Shown: positions 28,575 to 36,970, counted from the stretch's first letter. The stretch: DNA of 39,111 nucleotides from an uncultured Pelagibacteraceae bacterium (GCA_902515195.1 CABXTO010000003.1:1-39111); one strand, 5' to 3'. Made by a program: numbers and translations. The notes: generated by a model from the letters alone, not told the origin.

Positions 28575-29825
28575 ATGAAAATACCTCCATTTAAAGAATT
28601 AAATGCACCTGACTCTCTAGGGTACTGGACGAATAAAAAAACGGGAGAAAAATACGGAGGGCAATATATAAGCCCATTACTAATTCCTAATCTTAAAAAA
28701 GTAGAAGTCGGCTTTCAAAAGGCCATGAAAAATAAAAAATTCCTTACTAACCTTGAAGAGCAATTAGTAAATCATATTGGTATTGTCACGCCAATATTAA
28801 GAAGTAAAGAACTAGAGGATATTGCTGGAGGCGAGAAAAAAATTGGTAAAATTTTTCTAAAAAGAACTGACCTGCACCATGATAGCTCACATAAACCTGT
28901 AAGTGCATTTAGTTCAGTTTATTTTGCAAAACATATTCTTAAAGCCAAAAAAATTATAACTGAGACAGGAGCCTCAATGAACGCTCGAGCTGTTGCCTCG
29001 GCTTGTGCCAAGCTTGGTTTGGAGTGCGAAGTACATATAGGGGCTGTTGATGCTGAAAAAGTAAGTCTCAACAAAGATATAACAGAGCTATATGGAGCAA
29101 AAATAATTGAATGTCATGACTCTACAAAGACTTTGTTGCCAGCAATGGCAGCTGCCCTTCGTAGTTGGCAAAGCGATCCGTCTGCTATGTATGTAGTTGG
29201 TTCCTGTTGTGGACCACATCCTTACCCACTTATGGTTAGGACTTTTGCAAGTATTATTGGAAGAATTGCAAAAAAACAAATGCAAGAATTAACCGGGAAA
29301 TTACCATCAACTGTATTTGCAGTGTGCGGGGGTGGATCAAATCTTTCTGCAATTAGCTATCCATACTATAACGATAAGAAAGTTAATATTTTTGGAATTG
29401 AGTCTGCGGGAAAAGGAATATCTTCTGGCGCTCATGCGGCAACAATTACTGGCAAGGCTCCTATAGGAATTTTACTAGGTGCGCGTTCTAACGTTTTAAT
29501 GAATGAGGATGGTCAAATAAATGAAAGTCATACCGAGGCGTCAGGACTTGATTTCAGTGGAACTGGTCCAGAAATTTGTTATATGGCGAGTACTGGAAAA
29601 ATAAAATTTCGAGCAACTACTGATAAAGAAGCACAAGAAACTTTTTTAATGATGTGTAGAAAAACTGGCATCCTGCCTGCTATAGAGGCTTGTTATGTTA
29701 TTCATGCTGCACTTAAAGAGATTAAAAGAAGAAAAAATCCAAGAGAAAATCATTTAATTCACCTTTGTGGTTCTGGTGAGTCCAATGTTGGAAGAATGTT
29801 AAAATATAAAAGAGATAATGAATAA
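28575..29825 (+). CDS. trpB: Tryptophan synthase beta chain-like PLP enzyme (divergent)
   Basis: 416 aa; GEKYGGQYISPLLIP, LKRTDLHHDSSHKP (PLP Lys), CGPHPYPLMVRTF, CGGGSNLSAI and GLDFSGTGPE. Confidence 0.85.
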   Translation: MKIPPFKELNAPDSLGYWTNKKTGEKYGGQYISPLLIPNLKKVEVGFQKAMKNKKFLTNLEEQLVNHIGIVTPILRSKELEDIAGGEKKIGKIFLKRTDLHHDSSHKPVSAFSSVYFAKHILKAKKIITETGASMNARAVASACAKLGLECEVHIGAVDAEKVSLNKDITELYGAKIIECHDSTKTLLPAMAAALRSWQSDPSAMYVVGSCCGPHPYPLMVRTFASIIGRIAKKQMQELTGKLPSTVFAVCGGGSNLSAISYPYYNDKKVNIFGIESAGKGISSGAHAATITGKAPIGILLGARSNVLMNEDGQINESHTEASGLDFSGTGPEICYMASTGKIKFRATTDKEAQETFLMMCRKTGILPAIEACYVIHAALKEIKRRKNPRENHLIHLCGSGESNVGRMLKYKRDNE

Positions 29826-30639
29826 AACCTTTCAAAAAATATTGGCAAAAGCCAAATCAGAAAATAGATCGTGTTTTGTTGCTTTCGTTACTGGAATGGA
29901 TCCAGACTACGAAAGTTCTAAAAAAATTTTAATAGAATTATCAAAATACTGTGACTGTATTGAAATAGGGGTAAGTTTCAATACAAGCACATCTGACTCA
30001 TCTATTATTATGAGTGCTAATGATCGTGCTATAAAATCTGGGGCAAAAACAGGAAAAATTTTTCAACTTATTAAAGAAGTAAAAAGTGAGGTAAAAAGTG
30101 ACACTGCATTTGTAACTATGGGATACTTAAATCAAATACACGTCTATGGAATAGATAACTATATAAATGATTGTAAAAAGAGCGGTGTAGATGGGTGTAT
30201 AGTGGTTGATAGTAACAATGAAGCACCAGAGGATGATCAAATTTTTAAAGGACTAACTAAAAATAATATGGCCTATATAAAGCTAATTGCCCCAACCAAT
30301 GACGATAATTATATCAAGCAGAGTTTAAAAAAAAGTTCATCTTGGTTGTATATAGTTTCTTACGCTGGAGTGACTGGATCTAAAGAAGTAAACTTGGATA
30401 ATGTAAAAAAATTATCTAAAATGATTAGAAAACAATCAAAGATCCCAATTGGGGTAGGATTCGGGATTAAGAATTATGATGATGTGAAAAAAGTTTCAAA
30501 ACTTGCAGATTTAGTTGTTTGTGGAAGCTCTATAGTTGAAAAAATCAAGGAAGGAAGCCAAAAAGGTTTGACTAACCAAAATTTAGCCCAATTTGTTGGA
30601 GAATATGTTAAAACATTATCAGAAGGAGTAAAGCATTGA
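29818..30639 (+). CDS. trpA: Tryptophan synthase alpha chain-like protein (divergent)
   Basis: 273 aa; FVTGMDPDYESS, IEIGVSFNTSTSDSSII, YIVSYAGVTGSKE and VGFGIKNYDDV; overlaps the trpB 3' end. Confidence 0.83.
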   Translation: MNKTFQKILAKAKSENRSCFVAFVTGMDPDYESSKKILIELSKYCDCIEIGVSFNTSTSDSSIIMSANDRAIKSGAKTGKIFQLIKEVKSEVKSDTAFVTMGYLNQIHVYGIDNYINDCKKSGVDGCIVVDSNNEAPEDDQIFKGLTKNNMAYIKLIAPTNDDNYIKQSLKKSSSWLYIVSYAGVTGSKEVNLDNVKKLSKMIRKQSKIPIGVGFGIKNYDDVKKVSKLADLVVCGSSIVEKIKEGSQKGLTNQNLAQFVGEYVKTLSEGVKH

Positions 30640-31583
30640 ATTGGTTAACAAAAATTATAACTGCAGCTGAAAAGATAAAAACCGCAGTACGTAAAAGAGC
30701 TTCAAAGACAGAAATGGCTGCTTCAAAATATATGAGCTGTCATGGTGTTCCAATAGAAAAAAAAATAATCCAACAAAACAATTTCATTTGCCCAGAATGT
30801 AATTTTCATCATTTCATAAGTCCCTCCCAACGATTTTCTATGATGTTTGGTGAAAACAATTGGAAAAAAATTAATTCTCCTAAAGTTAAAGACGAGGATC
30901 CTTACCGATGGGAAGATACAAAGAAATATACAGATCGATTAAAAGAAGCAAAAAAAATTACAGGGCAAGATAATGCCATTTTATCATGTGAAGCTAAAAT
31001 TAATGATATTGATGTTGTTGTAAGTGCTGTTAATTTTAAATTTATTGGTGGTTCAATTTCAATGAATGAAGGTGAAAATGTGCTTGCAGCAGTCCAGACA
31101 GCTATAGAAAAAAAATGTCCATATATATTTGTGAGCGCCTCTGGGGGCATGCGAATGATGACAAATATGCTTAGCTTAATGCAAATGACCCGCATGACGA
31201 TCGCAATAAATGAATTAAAAAAAAACAATCTTCCATACATTGTAGTTATTTCAAATCCTACCACAGGCGGCTTGAGCGCTAGCATTGTTTCAACATCCGA
31301 TATTTGTATTGGAGAAGGTGGTCCAAATGGAGGTGCCACTTATGCTTTTGCCGGCCGTAGAATTGTAGAAGCAACTACCAAAAGTGATTTACCGGAGGAT
31401 TTCCAAACTGTAACCTGGCAAAAGTCTAAAGGGCAAGTTGATCTTGTTTTAGATAGAAAAGAAATAGCACCTACAATTGGAACTCTATTATCTATTTTAT
31501 TAAAAAAACATAAATCTGAAAACATTGAGGAAAATGATTCTTTAGTTGAAAAATCTCTTCAAAAAACCAAAGAAGCATCTTAG
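30636..31583 (+). CDS. accD: Acetyl-CoA carboxylase carboxyltransferase beta subunit-like protein (divergent)
   Basis: 315 aa; CPECNFHHFISPSQRF, DTKKYTDRLKEAKKITG, SASGGMRMMTNMLSLMQMTR and NPTTGGLSAS. Confidence 0.85.
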   Translation: MNWLTKIITAAEKIKTAVRKRASKTEMAASKYMSCHGVPIEKKIIQQNNFICPECNFHHFISPSQRFSMMFGENNWKKINSPKVKDEDPYRWEDTKKYTDRLKEAKKITGQDNAILSCEAKINDIDVVVSAVNFKFIGGSISMNEGENVLAAVQTAIEKKCPYIFVSASGGMRMMTNMLSLMQMTRMTIAINELKKNNLPYIVVISNPTTGGLSASIVSTSDICIGEGGPNGGATYAFAGRRIVEATTKSDLPEDFQTVTWQKSKGQVDLVLDRKEIAPTIGTLLSILLKKHKSENIEENDSLVEKSLQKTKEAS

Positions 31584-31602
31584 TAGTTAAATCAAATTAA
31601 TC

Positions 31603-32859
31603 ATGGTTAATTCTGAGATTTATTATAATCAATTACAAAAAAAATATAGTCGAAGAATAACCCTAGGATTATCTAGGATAAAAAAAGCATTAAAGCTCCT
31701 GGGAAACCCAGAAAAAAAGTTAAAAAGGCCAATAAATATTTTGGGCTCTGATGGTAAATACTCATGTTTAAGATCACTCCAATATTTCATTGAAGCTAAT
31801 GGACAAACAACATCAACTTTCATTAGCCCTCACCTATATGATTTGCGATCTAGAATATGGTTAAAAAACAGATTTATTTCTTTAAAAGAAATAAAGAAAT
31901 ATGAAAATAAAATATCAAAACTTAACGTTAAATTAAGTCTTTTTGAAGTATTAACTCTAATATATGTATTGGCAGCTTCAAGAAAAGATATTGATTATTC
32001 GCTACTTGAAAGTGGTCTTCTGTTCTTAGGAGATTCGACTCGATTGTTTAAAAAACCTCTCCTACAAGCCTGCACAAATATTAATAAACAGCATCTTGAA
32101 TGGATTAGTCCTAAAACAATAAATGAAATATGTAGACAAAAAGTAGGATATTTAAGTAATGAGTCCAACATTTATATTGGTAAACAAAATCCAAAAACAC
32201 TTAAAATTATAAAAGAAATATTAAAGAAAAATAAAAGTAAAATTACTTATCCTTCAAAATGGAGGATAGTTAGTGAAGGAAAAAAGATTTATTATAAAGA
32301 TAAAAATAACAAAATATCTATTCGATCTAACTACATTAATAGTAAAGGATTAATTGACAATTTAGGACTTGCTATAAAAATTGCATTAGATTTAAAAATC
32401 AAACCAACAAATATTGAAAAAACAATTCCAAAGATTTTTTTTGAAGGGAGATTGCAGTATTTAAAAAAAGGTAAATTAAGAAAATTTGTACACAAAAAAG
32501 AAAAGGTACTTTTAGATGGTGCTCATTCAAGTGCCTCAGGTAATAATCTATATAATTATCTTAAAACTCTGAAACTCCCAATTTACTGCATTTGGGGGAT
32601 GCAAAAAAATAAATTACCTTATGAATTTTTAAGTAATTTTAAGGGAATATTTAAAAAGATAATCACTGTGAAAATACCAAATGAAAAAAATGCATGTACT
32701 GCAGATGAGTTAAAAACAATTGCATTAAAACAGAAATACAAAGTTGAATCAGCACAAAACTTTAAAGAAGGACTTAAAATAATAACTACACGTAAACCCA
32801 AAGTTATTTGTTTTATGGGAAGCCTTTATTTTATTGGTTCGATACTTAAAGAAAATTAA
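31603..32859 (+). CDS. folC: Folylpolyglutamate/dihydrofolate synthase-like Mur-ligase family protein (divergent)
   Basis: 418 aa; INILGSDGKYSCLRSLQYF, ISPHLYDLRSRIWL, EGRLQYLKKGKL and LLDGAHSSASGNNL; follows accD. Confidence 0.8.
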   Translation: MVNSEIYYNQLQKKYSRRITLGLSRIKKALKLLGNPEKKLKRPINILGSDGKYSCLRSLQYFIEANGQTTSTFISPHLYDLRSRIWLKNRFISLKEIKKYENKISKLNVKLSLFEVLTLIYVLAASRKDIDYSLLESGLLFLGDSTRLFKKPLLQACTNINKQHLEWISPKTINEICRQKVGYLSNESNIYIGKQNPKTLKIIKEILKKNKSKITYPSKWRIVSEGKKIYYKDKNNKISIRSNYINSKGLIDNLGLAIKIALDLKIKPTNIEKTIPKIFFEGRLQYLKKGKLRKFVHKKEKVLLDGAHSSASGNNLYNYLKTLKLPIYCIWGMQKNKLPYEFLSNFKGIFKKIITVKIPNEKNACTADELKTIALKQKYKVESAQNFKEGLKIITTRKPKVICFMGSLYFIGSILKEN

Positions 32860-32861
32860 TT

Positions 32862-33176
32862 TTATACAGATTTGTCTAAAAATTCTCGAACAGTATTTTC
32901 AGGTACGCCACCGACAAGACGGTCAACTTCTACACCTTTTTTAAACAGAATCAAAGTGGGAACGCCACGGATCCCACATTGTGATCCAAGATTCAGGGCA
33001 TCTGATTCTATGTCAGCGTAAAATGTCTTCATTTTATCTTTATACTCAACACTTAGCTTTTCCATGATTGGTCGTAAAACTTTGCATGGTGAGCACCATG
33101 ACGCTGAGAACTGAACAACTGTTATTGGTTCGTTCTTAATTTTTGATTCAAAATCTTCATCTTTAAAATTTTCCAT
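32862..33176 (-). CDS. trxA: Thioredoxin with WCSPC active site
   Basis: 104 aa; SASWCSPCKVLRPIMEKL and CGIRGVPTLILFKKG. Confidence 0.94.
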   Translation of the reverse strand: MENFKDEDFESKIKNEPITVVQFSASWCSPCKVLRPIMEKLSVEYKDKMKTFYADIESDALNLGSQCGIRGVPTLILFKKGVEVDRLVGGVPENTVREFLDKSV

Positions 33177-33232
33177 TTTTTTCTCCTACAATTTTTATTA
33201 TTAGTAATAAGTAATTAAGCATTAAAGTCAAT

Positions 33233-33246
33233 TTGGTAATTACCAA
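33233..33246. promoter_or_regulatory. Perfect 14-bp palindrome TTGGTAATTACCAA upstream of trxA
   Basis: TTGGTAA|TTACCAA read directly in the 106-bp intergenic region between trxA and the next minus-strand ORF. Confidence 0.4.
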
Positions 33247-33282
33247 TGAGACTTAATATCTATGTTAAGAAATGATTAAAAT

Positions 33283-33741
33283 TTACTTCAATTTATCTAA
33301 TTTTGAAGATCTTCTTTCGTCTAGAACTCTTCTTACTAGTTTTCTGTTGCAGGGAACACCTAATTCATCTTTTACTTTTTGAGCTATTGACGATTTTGAC
33401 TCCTCTTGATTTGAGGCTTCATCAAATATTTGTAATATTTTTTTTTCTTTTTTTTTGACTAATTCCAATCCTAAAGTACTTTTATTGGTAAAAGTTAACT
33501 TATTTCTAATTTGCTCAATTTTTTTATCATTGGGAATTTTAAAGCAAGTGGGCGTTGTTCCTGCTTTACCTATTCTCTTAAATTTTAACATTTGAATACC
33601 ATGTCCCTCACAAAATCTCGGTAGGTTATCTTTTCTTATGATAATTTTTTTCTCTTCCAAGAATAAAATAAATTCATCAGTATCTAAAAAGCCCTCTGGT
33701 TTTTCTTCGCGTCTTTTTAAATTGAATGGGTTTTTATCCAT
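33283..33741 (-). CDS. Hypothetical protein, 152 aa, possibly DNA-binding
   Basis: Intact ORF overlapping the rmuC 3' end by a few bases, so likely co-transcribed. The Lys/Arg-rich C-terminus ends NRKLVRRVLDERRSSKLDKLK. No family recognised. Confidence 0.7.
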   Translation of the reverse strand: MDKNPFNLKRREEKPEGFLDTDEFILFLEEKKIIIRKDNLPRFCEGHGIQMLKFKRIGKAGTTPTCFKIPNDKKIEQIRNKLTFTNKSTLGLELVKKKEKKILQIFDEASNQEESKSSIAQKVKDELGVPCNRKLVRRVLDERRSSKLDKLK

Positions 33742-34933
33742 AAATCTTTTTTATTGGTTCTTTTTTTTCTTCTTCAGATTTATCTTTAACCTCTTCAAAA
33801 TCCATTAACTTATCTTGTAATGGGGTAGTTTTTGGTATTGGAGTTGAAGAGCTAATCCCTAGGTCCTTTAATTTCTCTATTCTTTGTTCTAAACTATTTC
33901 TACCCTGATAAGCACCATTAATAACTCTTTTTAAATTCTCACCGTGAGAGTTAAAACTAGTCATAGTTTTAATTAAATGACCTTTTAATAAAGAGTACTT
34001 TTCCATTAAATTTGAAGCTGTTTGAGTTATCTCAGCAACACTATTAATTTGTTTTTCTTTATCTCTGATAGTTTGAACTATTGATATTATTGCCAATAAA
34101 TTCTTAGGTCCAACTAGAAGTATATTTTTTTTATAAGCATAATCATATAATGTTGGATCATGCTCTAAAGCACTTAAGTAAGCAGCTTCGTGACACATAT
34201 ACATTATAACTTTTTGGAAAACTTCTTTTTTCAAGTTTTTCATATAATCTTTTTTAGACAAGTCATCTATATGCTTCTTAACAGCTTGATAATGCTTTTT
34301 AAATTGATCATTTTTTTCTTCATCGTTTTCAGCATTAACAAATTTTTTATAGTTATCTAAACTAACTTTTGAGTCACAAATAATATGACTATCACCAAGA
34401 TTTAAAACAATATCAGGTTTTGTTGTCTCAGATTTATCTTCCTCTAAATTATAAACTTCTTCCTTTTTTTGTTTCGTATAATCAATACCTAGCTTAAAAC
34501 CATGAAAGTTTAGACTTTGTTCAAGAAATCTCTCACCAAAATCCCCTTGATACTTGGCATTGCCAGTCAATTTGTCGATAAACTTTTGTTGTTTCTCGAT
34601 CATTTGCGAGTATTCACCCATGTTAGTTGTGACAGAGGTTTTAAAAGCATCAACCTTTCCAAGAGTTTCAAGCTGTTTAGCTGTGGTTTCTCTTTCTTTG
34701 GTTAAAGTTTCCTTCAAACTATTTTTTTCTGTCTCTAAACTATTAAGCTTTTCTCTTAGCACGCTTAATTCTTTTTCATTATTAGATATTAAAAGTTCAA
34801 TTTCATGATCTTTATCTTTTTTGAGATCATCTAATTCAGCTGATGGATCATTATTTTTTTTAGAAAATTTTATATAAGCAAACCATAAAATTGAAACGAT
34901 TGCTGCTGTAATTAAAACTGGTAATAAATCCAT
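33734..34933 (-). CDS. rmuC: DNA recombination protein RmuC family
   Basis: 399 aa; N-terminal TM plus coiled coil, GDFGERFLEQSLNFHGFKLGIDYTKQ and KPDIVLNLGDSHIICDSKVSLDNYKKF. Confidence 0.9.
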   Translation of the reverse strand: MDLLPVLITAAIVSILWFAYIKFSKKNNDPSAELDDLKKDKDHEIELLISNNEKELSVLREKLNSLETEKNSLKETLTKERETTAKQLETLGKVDAFKTSVTTNMGEYSQMIEKQQKFIDKLTGNAKYQGDFGERFLEQSLNFHGFKLGIDYTKQKKEEVYNLEEDKSETTKPDIVLNLGDSHIICDSKVSLDNYKKFVNAENDEEKNDQFKKHYQAVKKHIDDLSKKDYMKNLKKEVFQKVIMYMCHEAAYLSALEHDPTLYDYAYKKNILLVGPKNLLAIISIVQTIRDKEKQINSVAEITQTASNLMEKYSLLKGHLIKTMTSFNSHGENLKRVINGAYQGRNSLEQRIEKLKDLGISSSTPIPKTTPLQDKLMDFEEVKDKSEEEKKEPIKKIYG

Positions 34934-34950
34934 TATTTATACTCCTACTG

Positions 34951-35325
34951 TTATTGTATTGTATTATTGTTAGGCACCAATTTCAACTCTGGGGCATTAT
35001 CATTTAAGTAGTTTGACATATTTTCAACTACTTCATTCGTTGAAGCTTTGTTTGCTTGTTGAAATAAGGGGTATGAAACATTTAAAATTGTTCTTTGTTT
35101 CAAGTGAAATAGAAAATGATAATAAGTCATATCACTATTCATCTTACATTCCTTAACAAATTGATCTATTTCATCACATATTTTTCGAGCGAATTCGTTA
35201 GTTCGTTCACACTCTTGATCCTCAATTGATAATAATTGATCATTATTTTCAGCATTAACTATATTTTTTTTAATTGGGATTATGTTAGATGTTTTCTTTT
35301 TATTGATTTTTTTTGTTTTAGGCAT
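34951..35325 (-). CDS. Hypothetical protein, about 124 aa (start taken at MPKTKK)
   Basis: Intact ORF. The ATG at 35325 gives a short overlap with the upstream ORF; the longer listed start (35367) would overlap by about 50 bp. Confidence 0.6.
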   Translation of the reverse strand: MPKTKKINKKKTSNIIPIKKNIVNAENNDQLLSIEDQECERTNEFARKICDEIDQFVKECKMNSDMTYYHFLFHLKQRTILNVSYPLFQQANKASTNEVVENMSNYLNDNAPELKLVPNNNTIQ

Positions 35326-35626
35326 CATCTCTCCTTTTGTTGATTTGGGGGTTGTTATATTTATCAATTTCTTCCTCCATCACCTCAATTTCAGCTAAAA
35401 CTCTATTATATTCTGAATATTGATTAACTTTTGTTAGGAAGTTTAAGATTGTTGAAGGGAGATTAATTAAACTATAGATTGAAGATATAACAATATTTCT
35501 ACTAAATCTTCGTTTGTCAGCCTCTGCTTTAAGCGATTGGTATCTTAAATAATTACTTTGATATTTAACCCAATCTTTTCTGCTAAGAAGACATTGTTTC
35601 AAGATATAATAAAATTCATCTCTCAT
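35318..35626 (-). CDS. Hypothetical protein, 102 aa, with a hydrophobic central segment
   Basis: Intact ORF; first gene of the minus-strand cluster running into rmuC; NIVISSIYSLINLPSTILNFL segment. Confidence 0.6.
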   Translation of the reverse strand: MRDEFYYILKQCLLSRKDWVKYQSNYLRYQSLKAEADKRRFSRNIVISSIYSLINLPSTILNFLTKVNQYSEYNRVLAEIEVMEEEIDKYNNPQINKRRDDA

Positions 35627-35748
35627 AAGCTATCCTTACAAACTGAAGCTCAGATCCCTTTGTCCATCTAACAGAAAGTGAGAAAGAAAGGATTGATGAT
35701 CCAAAAGAATCTGAGTATTCAATCTGTTTAAACATAAACACAATATAA

Positions 35749-35794
35749 CAAGTATTACTGTAATGTCAAGTAATTTTTAAAATATTTTTACTTG
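35749..35794. promoter_or_regulatory. Candidate operator region in the divergent intergenic space (CAAGTA half-sites and palindromes)
   Basis: CAAGTA at 35749-35754 and 35767-35772, inverted TACTTG at 35789-35794; CAAGTAA-N14-TTACTTG inverted repeat; nested ATTAC-T-GTAAT palindrome at 35754-35764. Confidence 0.45.
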
Positions 35795-35827
35795 ATTTAG
35801 TGGAATATACATCTATATATATAAAGT

Positions 35828-36970
35828 ATGAATCAATCAAAAAAACCAGTATTTATTGAGTCTTCCAAGGATTTATTGTTAAAAATACTTAGATCTTCAC
35901 GTTTAACTAAACTTCAATCCACTAAATTCTTGGGAAAACACAAAAACTCACTTGAATCTTACTTATATAAATTTTCAGGCACAGTATTTCCTTCAAGCTT
36001 TGCTTATTTTTTTTTAAATGCCGCTGCATCTGCAAGACCACTATCTGACGATATGTGGGATAAAAAAAAATCTAAAAAATATGCTCATGTAGAGGATTTA
36101 AAAAGATCTAAAAATAATAGTTTTCATAAAATGTTAGAAAAATTTAAAAATTTAAATGTTGAGCAAAAGCTTATTATGCCAGCACTTGAACATCACTGTT
36201 CAATATTGATAAAATTATCTAATTCAAAGTTTATTCATGATGAAGAAAATTATTTAAAACAATATGTTGACGAAGTACTCCCTGGAGTAAGAGATTATCT
36301 TGAAGAAAGTGAAACTTGGCAGCCCGATGAAGATAGTACAATAGATAGAATTTCTAGAGAAATAGAAACTGTTAATTCAAGATTGTTAGTAGAGTCTATT
36401 GAAAATTTTTATCCTCAATTAGAAGTTTTGAGAAAAAAGTATATGCCAAACTTTGTTGCACCAAATGAAACTTTCAAGTTACCAGTAGTGAACTCTACCG
36501 AACAGATTTTATTTTCTAAAGATTTTGTTAAAAGAAATTTAAATTTAAATAAATACAACGACCTTGTTTTAATGAATGTAACAGAAGATAATATGCAAGG
36601 GACAATAAATGCGGGAGATCTTGCCTTAATTATTAAATTCCAGAATAAAAAAGCAAAAGACGTAATTTTTAAAAATGGAATTTATGCAATCAATCTAGAT
36701 GGAAATATTTGTATAAGAAGACTTCAGTTTCTTAATTTAAAACAGAGAACATTAGTTCATATAATATCAGATAATAAAAAATATAGAGACGACCCTATAG
36801 ATTTTTGGGAGTTAATGCCACTAATCTACGGAGAAGTAGTATGGAGATCAAATAATTTTCAAAATATTGATTTTATTAAACACGAAAATAAAGAACCAAA
36901 TTTATTTTTACCTGAAGAGGATATTGAACTTCCAATGTTTTTAAATAATAATAAGAAGGAAACAGCTTAA
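35828..36970 (+). CDS. S24/LexA-fold regulator-like protein with atypical catalytic positions
   Basis: 380 aa; C-terminal MNVTEDNMQGTINAGDLALIIKF...FKNGIYAINLDGNICIRRLQF matches the GDSMxPTxxxGDxxxxx...GxYxxxxDGxxxVKRL pattern. Confidence 0.7.
   Translation: MNQSKKPVFIESSKDLLLKILRSSRLTKLQSTKFLGKHKNSLESYLYKFSGTVFPSSFAYFFLNAAASARPLSDDMWDKKKSKKYAHVEDLKRSKNNSFHKMLEKFKNLNVEQKLIMPALEHHCSILIKLSNSKFIHDEENYLKQYVDEVLPGVRDYLEESETWQPDEDSTIDRISREIETVNSRLLVESIENFYPQLEVLRKKYMPNFVAPNETFKLPVVNSTEQILFSKDFVKRNLNLNKYNDLVLMNVTEDNMQGTINAGDLALIIKFQNKKAKDVIFKNGIYAINLDGNICIRRLQFLNLKQRTLVHIISDNKKYRDDPIDFWELMPLIYGEVVWRSNNFQNIDFIKHENKEPNLFLPEEDIELPMFLNNNKKETA

Noticed and set aside
35627-35827. tRNA or integrase attachment site at the nuclease cluster control region
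   Set aside because: No tRNA cloverleaf, integrase gene or duplicated att-like sequence could be recognised.
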